Position numbers and translations under genes: made by a program. Positions 1 to 7,325 of a stretch of 64,000 nt of DNA are shown one piece after another. The stretch comes from Lachnospiraceae bacterium (lineage in GTDB: Bacteria > Bacillota > Clostridia > Lachnospirales > Lachnospiraceae). Numbering within the stretch: the first letter of the stretch is position 1; the number at the start of each line of letters is the position of its first letter. Below the pieces are notes generated by a model. It ran no database searches and was not told the DNA's origin. It saw only the letters and a list, made by a program, of their open reading frames with translations. The DNA lies in the NCBI GenBank assembly GCA_017411305.1, contig JAFQQI010000066.1:147305-211304 (forward strand). Direction: 5' to 3'.

Positions 1-1
1 G

Positions 2-199
2 CCGGCAGTGGGCGTGGTACTTGAGCCTAATTGCGGCAAGTTTGTTTATCGGGAAGCACCGCTTATGAATGAAGATACTTCTTATCGGTTTGAGGAAGGC
101 AGACCGATGATTAAAGTTTATACGTCAATTAATTCCCGGTTTATTTTGGAGGATATGATTGCAAAGTTGCAGTTGTTATATCCTTATGAAGAGAGATAA
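2..199 (+). CDS. 3' end of an unidentified gene (partial)
   Basis: An open frame enters from the left edge and ends at 199, giving about 65 C-terminal residues. There is no recognisable motif. It ends 23 bases before the GH3 start codon, so the two are probably co-transcribed, which would fit a carbohydrate-related role, but that is only context. The GTG at position 8 is internal to the frame and is not a credible start because the frame is open through the window edge. Product unknown. Confidence 0.5.
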   Translation, partial: PAVGVVLEPNCGKFVYREAPLMNEDTSYRFEEGRPMIKVYTSINSRFILEDMIAKLQLLYPYEER

Positions 200-222
200 A
201 GGTTATTAGGAGGAGAGGTTAC

Positions 223-3207
223 ATGGAAAATTACAAAAATACGCCGTTATGGAATAATGAATTGCCAATCGAAGAGAGATTGGACTATTTAATCGGGGCA
301 TTGACTTTGGATGAAAAAATGCAGTGTCTGACCACAAGATGTCCTGATGTTGAAAGGCTGGGTATTTTGGCAAGTCATATGGGCGGCGAAGCGGCACACG
401 GAATTGAAGCCAGACACGACCAGGCCTTTAATGCCGGAGAGCCAGAGCCCACTACTTCCTTTACACAGCCCATCGGTATGAGCGGAAGTTTTGACAGGGA
501 GCTGATTAAGGAATGCGGACGTGCTGTGGGAGAAGAGGCAAGAGCACTTTTTACCAGAGACGGAAAAGGCGGCCTTTGTCGTTGGGCACCTACGGTAGAT
601 ATGGAGAGGGATCCCCGTTGGGGAAGAACAGAAGAAGCATATGGTGAAGACCCTTACTTAGCAGGGGAAATGTCTTCTGCCTATATTCAGGGTATGAAGG
701 GTGACCATCCTTTCTATATTCAGTGTGGTGCATCTCTGAAGCATTTTTATGCAAACAACGTAGAGCAGGACAGAATCAGGATTTCTTCTTCTGTGGATGG
801 CAGAAATAAGTATGAATATTATTTAGAGCCTTTCCGTAAAGCAATTGAAGAAGGCGGCGCGGAAGCCATTATGACTTCTTATAATGAAATTAACGGTGTT
901 CCTGCTATTTTGAATCCGGAGGTACAGGAGCTTTTGAAGGATACCTACGGATTACCCGGTCATGTCGTATGTGACGGTGGAGATTTCCAGCAAACCGTTT
1001 TTGACCATGAATATTTTGAAAGTCATGCGGAAACTCTGGCATATGCGCTTAAGGCAGGAGTTGACTGTATGACCGATAACGGCGAAGTGGTTTATGCTGC
1101 TGCGAAGGAGGCTCTTGAAAAGGGTCTTATTACGGAAGAGGATATCAACCGTTCCGTAAGAAATTCTTTTCGTACCAGAATCCGTTTGGGATTCTTTGAT
1201 GATAAGGGAGAATGTCCTTACACCGGTATGGGTGAAGAATATGTAAATAACGAAGAGCATAAAGCACTTTCTGCAAAAATGGCTGAAAATGCAGTAGTAC
1301 TTTTAAAGAATGAAGGTAATATTTTGCCCATTAAGCCGGAGGAAACAAAGTCCCTGGCGGTTATCGGATCTATGGCAGATGTATGGTATAAGGACTGGTA
1401 CAGCGGTGTGCCTCCGTATGCGGTAACACCTCTTGCCGGAATTAAGAATTGCTTTGCAGATACTTCTGTTTCCTATGAAAGCGGATTATATGATATTTAC
1501 CTAACTTGTAACGGAAAGTATGTAGGACTTGATGAAAATTTCAGATTGTATCTGACGGATAAAGAACAGGCTGAGGTATTCCGTTTTACTGATTGGGGCT
1601 GCGGCAGCACCACACTTCAGGCTGTCAGCAATGGCATGTTTGTTACCTTAGAAGAAGGTTCTTATTTAGTAAAAGCAGATAAAAAGGAGACCTTTGGATG
1701 GTTTGTCAGAGAAAGCTTCCGTTTTATTCATACCGAAACAGGTTCTGTTGATGTTTGTCCGGAAAGCGGAGCTTCCTATTATTTAAACAGCTGGAACGGC
1801 AGAAAAATGACAATAGATGAAAATGGCTATCTGGTAGTAATTAAGACAGATGAGGTAGCAGTAGGCGAAGGAGATGATGCCAAATTAGGACGCAAATGCC
1901 ACGCAGTATTTGAGGGCGAGGCAGCAGTATTTGGCATGGAGGTCGTAACAAACGGTATTACCGATGCAGTGAATGCTGCAAAGATTGCAGAGAAGGCAGT
2001 AGTTATTATCGGAAGCAATCCTGTGATTAACAGTAAGGAAGAAATTGACAGAAGCACCATTTCGCTTCCTCCTGCACAGCAAAGATTAGTAGATGAGGTT
2101 CTTGCAGCTAATCCTGATACAGTGGTTGTGATGGTAACCAATTATCCTTACAGTATTTGCAAGTTGCAGGAAACGGTGCCGGGTATTTTATATACGCCTT
2201 CCGGAAGTCAGGAGCTTGGTTACGGAATAGCATCTGTTTTAAGCGGAAAAGTATCTCCTGCTGCCAGATTGAATATGACATGGTACCTCTCTGACGAAGA
2301 TTTACCGGAGATAAATGATTACGACATTATTCAGGGCAAAAGAACTTATCAGTATTTTGACGGTAAAGTATTGTATCCTTTTGGCTTTGGCCTTTCTTAC
2401 AGCCGGTTCGAATACAGCAATATGACTCTGACAAAAGAAGCAGATGGAATAAAGGTTACTGTTATCGTGAAAAATGCAGGTGAAGTAACTGCGGATGAGG
2501 TAGTGCAGCTTTATGTACATAAGGAAAGCTCCCGTGTAAAGCAGCCTATCCGTCAGTTAAAAGGCTTTGACAGAGTGAAAAATCTTATTCCGGGAGAAAA
2601 CAGAGAAGTGACTTTCTTTGTGAAGTATAAGGATTTAAGATACTTTGACGTGATTTCCGAAGAACTGCTTTTGGAAGAAGGCGACTATACCTTTATGATA
2701 GGGGCATCTGCAGAGGATATCAGGCTTCGTCAGACTGTTTTTGTAGAAGGCACAAAAGCCGGATTCAGAAATCCTTTTGCTGAAACCAAAGCAGAACAGT
2801 ATGATGCTTATGAAAATTGCTTTATTCATAAGGGCTGCAAGGGTCATACTACTACAAAGGAAACCGCAGTTATTCCCGGCAAGCCGGGAGAGAATCCTAA
2901 TGTTGTGGATAAAACAACTGAGAAAAAAGTTGCCGGTGCATTAAGCTATCGTGATTTTAAATTCGATAAGCAGCCTGAAAAAATCAGACTTTATCTTTGC
3001 GCTTTGGAGGATGGAGAAGTTACACTTACTGCGGAAAGTAAAAGCGGCAACAGTAGTGTGAGAATCTGCTTAAAGGGTAAGGAAGATGCAGATTTTAAGT
3101 GGGTTGAGGTTGATTTGCCGAAGTCCTGTTTAATGGAGGCGGAAAGCTGTGAATTAAAGATTCAGATAGAGGGAAAAGTTAAGCTGGCGAAGTTTGTATT
3201 TGTTTAG
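223..3207 (+). CDS. Glycoside hydrolase family 3 enzyme (beta-glucosidase/beta-xylosidase type)
   Basis: A 994-residue GH3 glycosidase, likely releasing sugar from the non-reducing end of plant oligosaccharides. The N-terminal TIM-barrel domain carries the GH3 signature around VVCDGGDF, whose Asp (residue 251) is the expected nucleophile. Residues about 360-720 form the C-terminal sandwich domain, interrupted at about 425-580 by a beta-rich insert that looks like a fascin- or trefoil-type domain. A fibronectin III-like domain follows at about 740-830, and the last 120 residues resemble a small beta-sandwich carbohydrate-binding module. There is no signal peptide, so it is probably cytoplasmic and acts on imported oligosaccharides. 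A strong AGGAGGAGAGG precedes ATG 223. The substrate (glucoside, xyloside or other) cannot be fixed by eye. Confidence 0.9.
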   Translation: MENYKNTPLWNNELPIEERLDYLIGALTLDEKMQCLTTRCPDVERLGILASHMGGEAAHGIEARHDQAFNAGEPEPTTSFTQPIGMSGSFDRELIKECGRAVGEEARALFTRDGKGGLCRWAPTVDMERDPRWGRTEEAYGEDPYLAGEMSSAYIQGMKGDHPFYIQCGASLKHFYANNVEQDRIRISSSVDGRNKYEYYLEPFRKAIEEGGAEAIMTSYNEINGVPAILNPEVQELLKDTYGLPGHVVCDGGDFQQTVFDHEYFESHAETLAYALKAGVDCMTDNGEVVYAAAKEALEKGLITEEDINRSVRNSFRTRIRLGFFDDKGECPYTGMGEEYVNNEEHKALSAKMAENAVVLLKNEGNILPIKPEETKSLAVIGSMADVWYKDWYSGVPPYAVTPLAGIKNCFADTSVSYESGLYDIYLTCNGKYVGLDENFRLYLTDKEQAEVFRFTDWGCGSTTLQAVSNGMFVTLEEGSYLVKADKKETFGWFVRESFRFIHTETGSVDVCPESGASYYLNSWNGRKMTIDENGYLVVIKTDEVAVGEGDDAKLGRKCHAVFEGEAAVFGMEVVTNGITDAVNAAKIAEKAVVIIGSNPVINSKEEIDRSTISLPPAQQRLVDEVLAANPDTVVVMVTNYPYSICKLQETVPGILYTPSGSQELGYGIASVLSGKVSPAARLNMTWYLSDEDLPEINDYDIIQGKRTYQYFDGKVLYPFGFGLSYSRFEYSNMTLTKEADGIKVTVIVKNAGEVTADEVVQLYVHKESSRVKQPIRQLKGFDRVKNLIPGENREVTFFVKYKDLRYFDVISEELLLEEGDYTFMIGASAEDIRLRQTVFVEGTKAGFRNPFAETKAEQYDAYENCFIHKGCKGHTTTKETAVIPGKPGENPNVVDKTTEKKVAGALSYRDFKFDKQPEKIRLYLCALEDGEVTLTAESKSGNSSVRICLKGKEDADFKWVEVDLPKSCLMEAESCELKIQIEGKVKLAKFVFV

Positions 3208-3236
3208 AAGTTGGTAATAAAATAGTTGTATAACGC

Positions 3237-3314
3237 AAAGAACTTGTTCATTATCCTATGCGCGAAGCATTTCGCTGAGCCCCAAAGACAAAAGGCTTAT
3301 GAACAAGTTCTTTT
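3237..3314. repeat. Repeat copy R1, inverted-repeat element acting as a terminator
   Basis: Terminal arms AAAGAACTTGTTCAT (3237-3251) and its complement (3300-3314) enclose a core with CTATGCGCGAAGCA and GCTGAGCC. The same arms and core recur, reversed, at 3776-3910, and the arms alone recur at 6632-6672. This copy begins 29 bases after the GH3 stop codon, ends in TTTT, and lies between two converging frames, so it can act as a bidirectional terminator. Confidence 0.8.
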
Positions 3315-3332
3315 GCGCAGGTGTGCTATTTA

Positions 3333-3677
3333 TTAATAATTTTTCCAACTTAAGGTGTGAGGCTCTATAGAAACACCATTCCACATGCGCCCAACGATGC
3401 CAACTTCTTCAGGCTGAATGGTTTTGTATTTTGTATTTGTACCTATAATGTTAACTTTTTCATCATCTATTTCCACGATACAGTATAAAGGAGATTCATA
3501 TAATAAGATATCTTTTAAAACAGGATATTTACTATGAATATCTGCTTCATAAGGATACATTGATTTCATTCCATGCCAGATGTATGATGATGAATTAACA
3601 GTAAAATATGGAACCTGATTAATTATTGTTAAGTCGTTGCCATGGTCATGTCCGTTCATTGCCAGAAGGGTGTGTCT
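3333..3677 (-). pseudogene. Truncated metallophosphoesterase (C-terminal relic)
   Basis: About 114 residues are open. The 5' end reads R-H-T-L-L-A-M-N-G-H-D-H-G-N-D. The GHDHG motif is the last metal-binding block of calcineurin-like phosphoesterases. The core with the earlier DxH, GDxxD and GNH motifs is missing: an in-frame TGA lies at 3678-3680, and beyond it the DNA is AT-rich and non-coding. The ATG at 3659 is the conserved Met inside the motif, not a real start, and has no ribosome binding site. The fragment lies between two inverted copies of the local repeat, which may explain the loss of the 5' half. Confidence 0.7.
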
Positions 3678-3775
3678 TCAAGAGAAATTACAAAACACCT
3701 AACACATTATAACATTATATGAAATTTTTTGATTCGAAATATAATTTTAAGAAGAATATTTAAAAAATAATGTAG

Positions 3776-3910
3776 AAAAAAGAACGTGTTCATAAGCCTT
3801 TTGCGCGATGGAGCTGAGACTTTAAATTCGTGGACGCCATTGCGGAACACGATTTTTATCTTAAGGCTCAGCGGAATGCTTCGCGCATAGGATAATGAAT
3901 ACGTTCTTTT
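3776..3910. repeat. Repeat copy R2, long inverted copy of the R1 element
   Basis: Arms AAAAAGAACGTGTTCAT (left) and ATGAATACGTTCTTTT (right) pair with two mismatches. Read on the minus strand, the interior contains CATTATCCTATGCGCGAAGC, GCTGAGCC and AAAAGGCTTATGAACA, which match R1 in order. About 50 extra bases sit in the middle. It begins 14 bases downstream of the stop codon of the MarR-GNAT gene, so on the minus strand it may serve as that operon's terminator. Confidence 0.75.
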
Positions 3911-3924
3911 ATTTACATTTATAT

Positions 3925-4836
3925 TTATATCTCTAATTCCCACCGCTCTTCAATTACACCGTTTCCCCATTCAGATTTATCATAAGAAGCAACCTTATGA
4001 AATCCATGAGTCTCATAAACATGGCGTGCAACAATCTGTGCAGTAATCGTTAGCAGGAAAACTGTTTTATATCCTTTGTTACGGCAAAAATCAAGTGCCA
4101 TATCCATGAGCCGGTTTCCAAATCCGCGCTGTCTCATTTCCGGTTCCAGCATGAAAAAGCGTAGCTGTGCAGTATCTTTGTTCACTTTTGCGATAGCTAT
4201 GCTTCCGGCGGGAACACCGTTACATTCAAGAATTTTCAAGCAATCGGTCCGGTCATTATACTTTTCTACAAAGTTGTAGACAATTTCATCCACATATGCG
4301 GAAAAAGTACCGCTAAGGTGTCGTTCCGCATAGTAAAGTGTCTTATGGCGTGAAATAACATATTCAATATCACTTTGTGCAAAGGGGCGAATAGTTATGA
4401 CATCATTTGCCTCACTTAATTTGTTACGAATCATAACCATTGCCTGCCAGACATTGTTTTGGTCTGTATCATTCAGCTTATTAAAAATAGCGCTGATATG
4501 ATTATTTTGAATATCAGCCAAACGATTGATTTCCTTATGCCCCAATTCTGTCAAACGGATATATCGGATACGGCTGTCGGTTTGGGACAGTGTTTTTTCA
4601 ATCAATCCATGCTTCTCGAATTTAGCAATCATCCGGCTCATATAGCTTCGGTCAATATTAAGTTGTTGAATAAGTATATTAGCCGTACAACGTTCTGTCT
4701 TGCTGATTTCAAGTAAAACGTCTTTTTCTGTTAAGGTATAGCCGGTTTCAAGAATGGCAGAATCTATTTGTTTCAAGAGATTTTGATAAACTTTATTAAA
4801 ACCCTGGATATCAGCGATTTGGTCAGCAGAAAACAT
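3925..4836 (-). CDS. MarR-family regulator fused to a GNAT acetyltransferase
   Basis: 303 residues. Positions 1-140 are a MarR winged helix: a recognition region with NIDRSYMSRMI, then a wing with TDSRIRYIRLTELG. Positions about 150-303 are a GNAT domain whose acetyl-CoA loop is seen as RQRGFGNRL, followed by the late motif ARHVYETHGF. MarR-GNAT fusions are a known architecture in Firmicutes. The ligand and acetyl acceptor are unknown. It starts 9 bases after the DMT exporter gene with AGGAGG before its ATG, so both lie in one transcript, and it probably controls that transcript through the palindromes at 5755-5799 (inference). Confidence 0.9.
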   Translation of the reverse strand: MFSADQIADIQGFNKVYQNLLKQIDSAILETGYTLTEKDVLLEISKTERCTANILIQQLNIDRSYMSRMIAKFEKHGLIEKTLSQTDSRIRYIRLTELGHKEINRLADIQNNHISAIFNKLNDTDQNNVWQAMVMIRNKLSEANDVITIRPFAQSDIEYVISRHKTLYYAERHLSGTFSAYVDEIVYNFVEKYNDRTDCLKILECNGVPAGSIAIAKVNKDTAQLRFFMLEPEMRQRGFGNRLMDMALDFCRNKGYKTVFLLTITAQIVARHVYETHGFHKVASYDKSEWGNGVIEERWELEI

Positions 4837-4845
4837 TGTTACCTC

Positions 4846-5721
4846 CTATATTTTAGCGTTAGGTGTTATTTCATTCCAAAGGGTAAAGCCCAAAATCAAA
4901 AGACCACCGATTACCTGCCGGAATATCATTGCTTCCCCTAAGATGGTGACGGAAATCAAAACAGCTACCAAAGGATCAATATAACTGAGGATAGCAGCCT
5001 TTTGTCCCGGTAATTCTTTTAGGGAAGAAAAATACATACAATAAGTAATGCCTGTATGAATCAGTCCCACAATCAGCAGATTTATCCAGCCGATTCCGTT
5101 CAGACTGCCTATGGATACTCCGTCAATGATAATAACATAGGGAATCAATATAACGATGGCAGAAAGGAATTGTAAAAAAGTTCTGTGAATTCCTTCTACA
5201 TTTTTGATAAATTTGTTCAGGAGAATTACAGTTGCATAAAATACGGCGGCTCCCAACCCGAACAATATTCCGATGAGATCCTTTCCGCCACCGATTTCTC
5301 CAATGCCTGTAATCATTACCAGTCCCAGTGTGGACATTACAAAACATATGATTTGTTTTACAGTCAGCTTTTCGCGAAAAAGAACAGGACATACGACGGT
5401 TACAATAACAGGGGCGAAATAGTAGCTTAAGGTGGCAACGGAAACAGTGGTATATTTATACGCTTCAAATAAAAGAATCCAGTTAATGCCCATTGCAACA
5501 CCGGATGCAAGAAGTAAGGGAACTTCTTTCTTTATATTAGCAAAGGGTATCTTTTGTTTGGTCAAAAATAAAAAAACTGCAATTAACAGTGCGGCTAAAA
5601 CAGCACGATACAGTGCAAGTTCACCGGAAGAAACCGCAATATTTCGTACAAACAGACCTAATGTACCAAATATTGACATAGATGTAATCAGCATCAAACG
5701 CGGATTCATGATTCTTTTCAT
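4846..5721 (-). CDS. EamA/DMT-family membrane transporter
   Basis: A hydrophobic protein of about 291 residues with roughly ten membrane segments arranged as two EamA repeats, the layout of drug/metabolite exporters of the RhaT/YdcZ type. The substrate is unknown. I start it at ATG 5721, which reads MKRIMNPR and has GTGAGG 8 bases upstream. An in-frame ATG at 5769 would add 16 non-hydrophobic residues and would overlap the operator. It is the first gene of an operon with the MarR-GNAT regulator, which suggests export of a compound that the regulator senses or that its GNAT domain acetylates (inference). Confidence 0.85.
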   Translation of the reverse strand: MKRIMNPRLMLITSMSIFGTLGLFVRNIAVSSGELALYRAVLAALLIAVFLFLTKQKIPFANIKKEVPLLLASGVAMGINWILLFEAYKYTTVSVATLSYYFAPVIVTVVCPVLFREKLTVKQIICFVMSTLGLVMITGIGEIGGGKDLIGILFGLGAAVFYATVILLNKFIKNVEGIHRTFLQFLSAIVILIPYVIIIDGVSIGSLNGIGWINLLIVGLIHTGITYCMYFSSLKELPGQKAAILSYIDPLVAVLISVTILGEAMIFRQVIGGLLILGFTLWNEITPNAKI

Positions 5722-5754
5722 AAAATGTACCTCACAATCTGCCAACCGACAATT

Positions 5755-5799
5755 AGTTGACTCAGTCAATTATAACAAGGTTAATGGACTGGGTCAACT
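5755..5799. promoter_or_regulatory. Paired palindromic operators, probable MarR site
   Basis: TTGACTCAGTCAA (5757-5769) is a perfect odd palindrome and TGGACTGGGTCAA (5785-5797) is a weaker second copy. Together AGTTGACTCAGTC (5755-5767) and GACTGGGTCAACT (5787-5799) form inverted arms that match at 12 of 13 positions. They lie in the divergent gap between the exporter/MarR operon and the merR gene, directly upstream of the exporter start. This is the position and symmetry expected for a MarR dimer; binding is inferred. Confidence 0.65.
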
Positions 5800-5828
5800 A
5801 TTTATAATATTAATTCTTTAAAAAGGTA

Positions 5829-5859
5829 TTGACTCTGACGTTACGTTATAGGTTATTCT
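5829..5859 (+). promoter_or_regulatory. MerR/TipA-type promoter with 19-bp spacer
   Basis: A -35 TTGACT (5829-5834) and -10 TATTCT (5854-5859) are separated by 19 bp, longer than the usual 17. The spacer is filled by the palindrome CTCTGACGTTACGTTATAG (5833-5851), whose halves match at 7 of 9 positions. This is the classic arrangement for MerR-family activators that untwist the promoter, and it lies 22 bases before the merR start, so autoactivation is expected. Confidence 0.8.
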
Positions 5860-5880
5860 TTTTACAAGAGGTGATGAAAA

Positions 5881-6618
5881 ATGAAAATGCTGATTAAAGA
5901 ATTTGCAGATTTTACAGGAGTGAGTGTGCGCACACTACATTATTATGATGAAATCGGATTGATGAAGCCTGCTATTGTTGATAAGCAGACAGGGTATCGT
6001 TTTTATGACGAAGTCTCTTTGGAACGTATGCAGGAAATCATGTTTTACCGGGAGCTTGATTTCTCATTAAAAAGCATTTGCTCTATTTTATCATCTCCGG
6101 AATATGACAAAGAAAAAGCAATGAAAGAACAAAAGAGGCTTTTACTTTTGAAGAAAGAACGATTGGAAAGAATGATAGAAGCCTTGGATCAACATCAGAA
6201 AGGAGAGAAAATGATGAAAGCATTTGACAATACCGAATTTGAAATTACCCGTAAACAATATGAGGCAGAAGCAAAAGAAAAATGGGGAAAGACGGATGCA
6301 TATGCAGAATATGAGGCAAAAGCAAAGAATTATTCCAAAGAAAAGCAAAATGAGTTACTAAAAGGAATGGAAGATATCCTGGAAGAATTTGCAGCTTGTA
6401 AACAGGAAGGAAATCAGCCGGATTCTGCCAACGCACAGCTGCTGGTAAAAAAGCTTCAGAATTATATCACAGAAAACTACTATGCCTGCACAAATGAGAT
6501 TATGGCAGGTCTCGGAAAGATGTATATTGCGGATGAAAGATTTAAGAAAAACATCGATAAGCATGCTATCGGTACAGCTGAATATTTAAGTGTAGCAATA
6601 GATATTTTTTGCAGATAG
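5881..6618 (+). CDS. MerR-family regulator with TipAS ligand-binding domain
   Basis: 245 residues. Positions 1-75 are a MerR winged helix (FTGVSVRTLHYYDEIGL, then the wing with DKQTGYRFY). A coiled-coil dimerisation helix follows at about 80-115. Residues about 125-245 are a TipAS-like domain with the typical FDNTEFE start and a late LxVAIDIF-like end. TipAS domains bind antibiotics or other small hydrophobic molecules and relay this to the promoter. The AGAGGTG site is upstream of ATG 5881. It is probably autoregulated from the 19-bp-spacer promoter directly upstream. No dedicated resistance gene follows; the divergent exporter is a plausible second target (inference). Confidence 0.9.
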   Translation: MKMLIKEFADFTGVSVRTLHYYDEIGLMKPAIVDKQTGYRFYDEVSLERMQEIMFYRELDFSLKSICSILSSPEYDKEKAMKEQKRLLLLKKERLERMIEALDQHQKGEKMMKAFDNTEFEITRKQYEAEAKEKWGKTDAYAEYEAKAKNYSKEKQNELLKGMEDILEEFAACKQEGNQPDSANAQLLVKKLQNYITENYYACTNEIMAGLGKMYIADERFKKNIDKHAIGTAEYLSVAIDIFCR

Positions 6619-6631
6619 ACATAGTAAAGCA

Positions 6632-6672
6632 AAAGAACTTGTTCATTGATATGATTAATGAACAAGTTCTTT
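6632..6672. terminator. Repeat copy R3, minimal hairpin terminator
   Basis: AAAGAACTTGTTCATT (6632-6647) and its exact complement (6657-6672) form a 16-bp perfect stem with a 9-nt loop. These are the terminal arms of R1 and R2 without the core. It starts 14 bases after the merR stop codon and separates it from the converging cysteine-cluster gene. Confidence 0.85.
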
Positions 6673-6715
6673 CTTTATAATTATTATTGGTATTATTAAT
6701 TTATGTAAAAACTTT

Positions 6716-7282
6716 TTATACGGAATGCTTCGCTCTCTGATAATTCATATAATTCTCTTCGCAAGTGTCAAAAGTTCCGTCGGATAGGAACTTTTGGTAA
6801 TACTCATCCCAAATAGAAGCAAGAACCGGTTGATAAGGCATCCAATCTGTAACCATATCTTCTCTGGTGTAATGCTGCACGCATTGTCTGTCCTCTCTGG
6901 CTTCCAGATATCTGCCGCCTTTAGGACGTTCCTCATAGGAGAACGAGCAGCCTGTTTCTGTTAAAGCAATGCACTCGCCCATGGCATCTACTCCAATGAA
7001 AGTAAAGCATTTATGCTTCATTCGCAGGAAATAGAAACGTTTTCCCTGATAACCAAAGGAATCAATGGCAAAGTTACTGTTTTGCAAAAGAGCAAGAACA
7101 GATTCACGGTCATAGGTATCCGTTCCCAGAGCTCTTTGTAAGTCCTCCGGTGAAAGAGAGCAGCCAAGGGAGGCACAGCAACGTCCCTTACATTCTGCAC
7201 AGACCGGCAGAGGCGGGTAGAGAGTATTTTTTTGTTTTGATAGTGTGTGGTCTGCCGAAGCAGAGTCTATTTGATAGCTCAT
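6716..7282 (-). CDS. YkgJ-like cysteine-cluster protein
   Basis: 188 residues with a conserved CxxCxGxCC cluster near residue 28 and later cysteines in the pattern of zinc/iron-binding YkgJ (CxxCxxCC) proteins: KCFTF, GCSFSYEERPKGGR and the C of DRQC. No signal peptide. Family members are suspected metal-binding or maturation proteins without a firm role. GGAGG precedes the ATG. The last five codons contain CGAAGCATTCCG, also present in the core of the R2 repeat; this may be chance. Confidence 0.7.
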   Translation of the reverse strand: MSYQIDSASADHTLSKQKNTLYPPLPVCAECKGRCCASLGCSLSPEDLQRALGTDTYDRESVLALLQNSNFAIDSFGYQGKRFYFLRMKHKCFTFIGVDAMGECIALTETGCSFSYEERPKGGRYLEAREDRQCVQHYTREDMVTDWMPYQPVLASIWDEYYQKFLSDGTFDTCEENYMNYQRAKHSV

Positions 7283-7325
7283 AAAACCTCCATAGTAGAA
7301 TAATGTTGACTATTCAGAGTACATT

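Noticed and set aside
6716-6733. A piece of the R2 repeat core (CGAAGCATTCCG) at the 3' end of the cysteine-cluster gene
   Set aside because: Only about 12-13 bases match and they are in frame as normal codons; chance match is likely.
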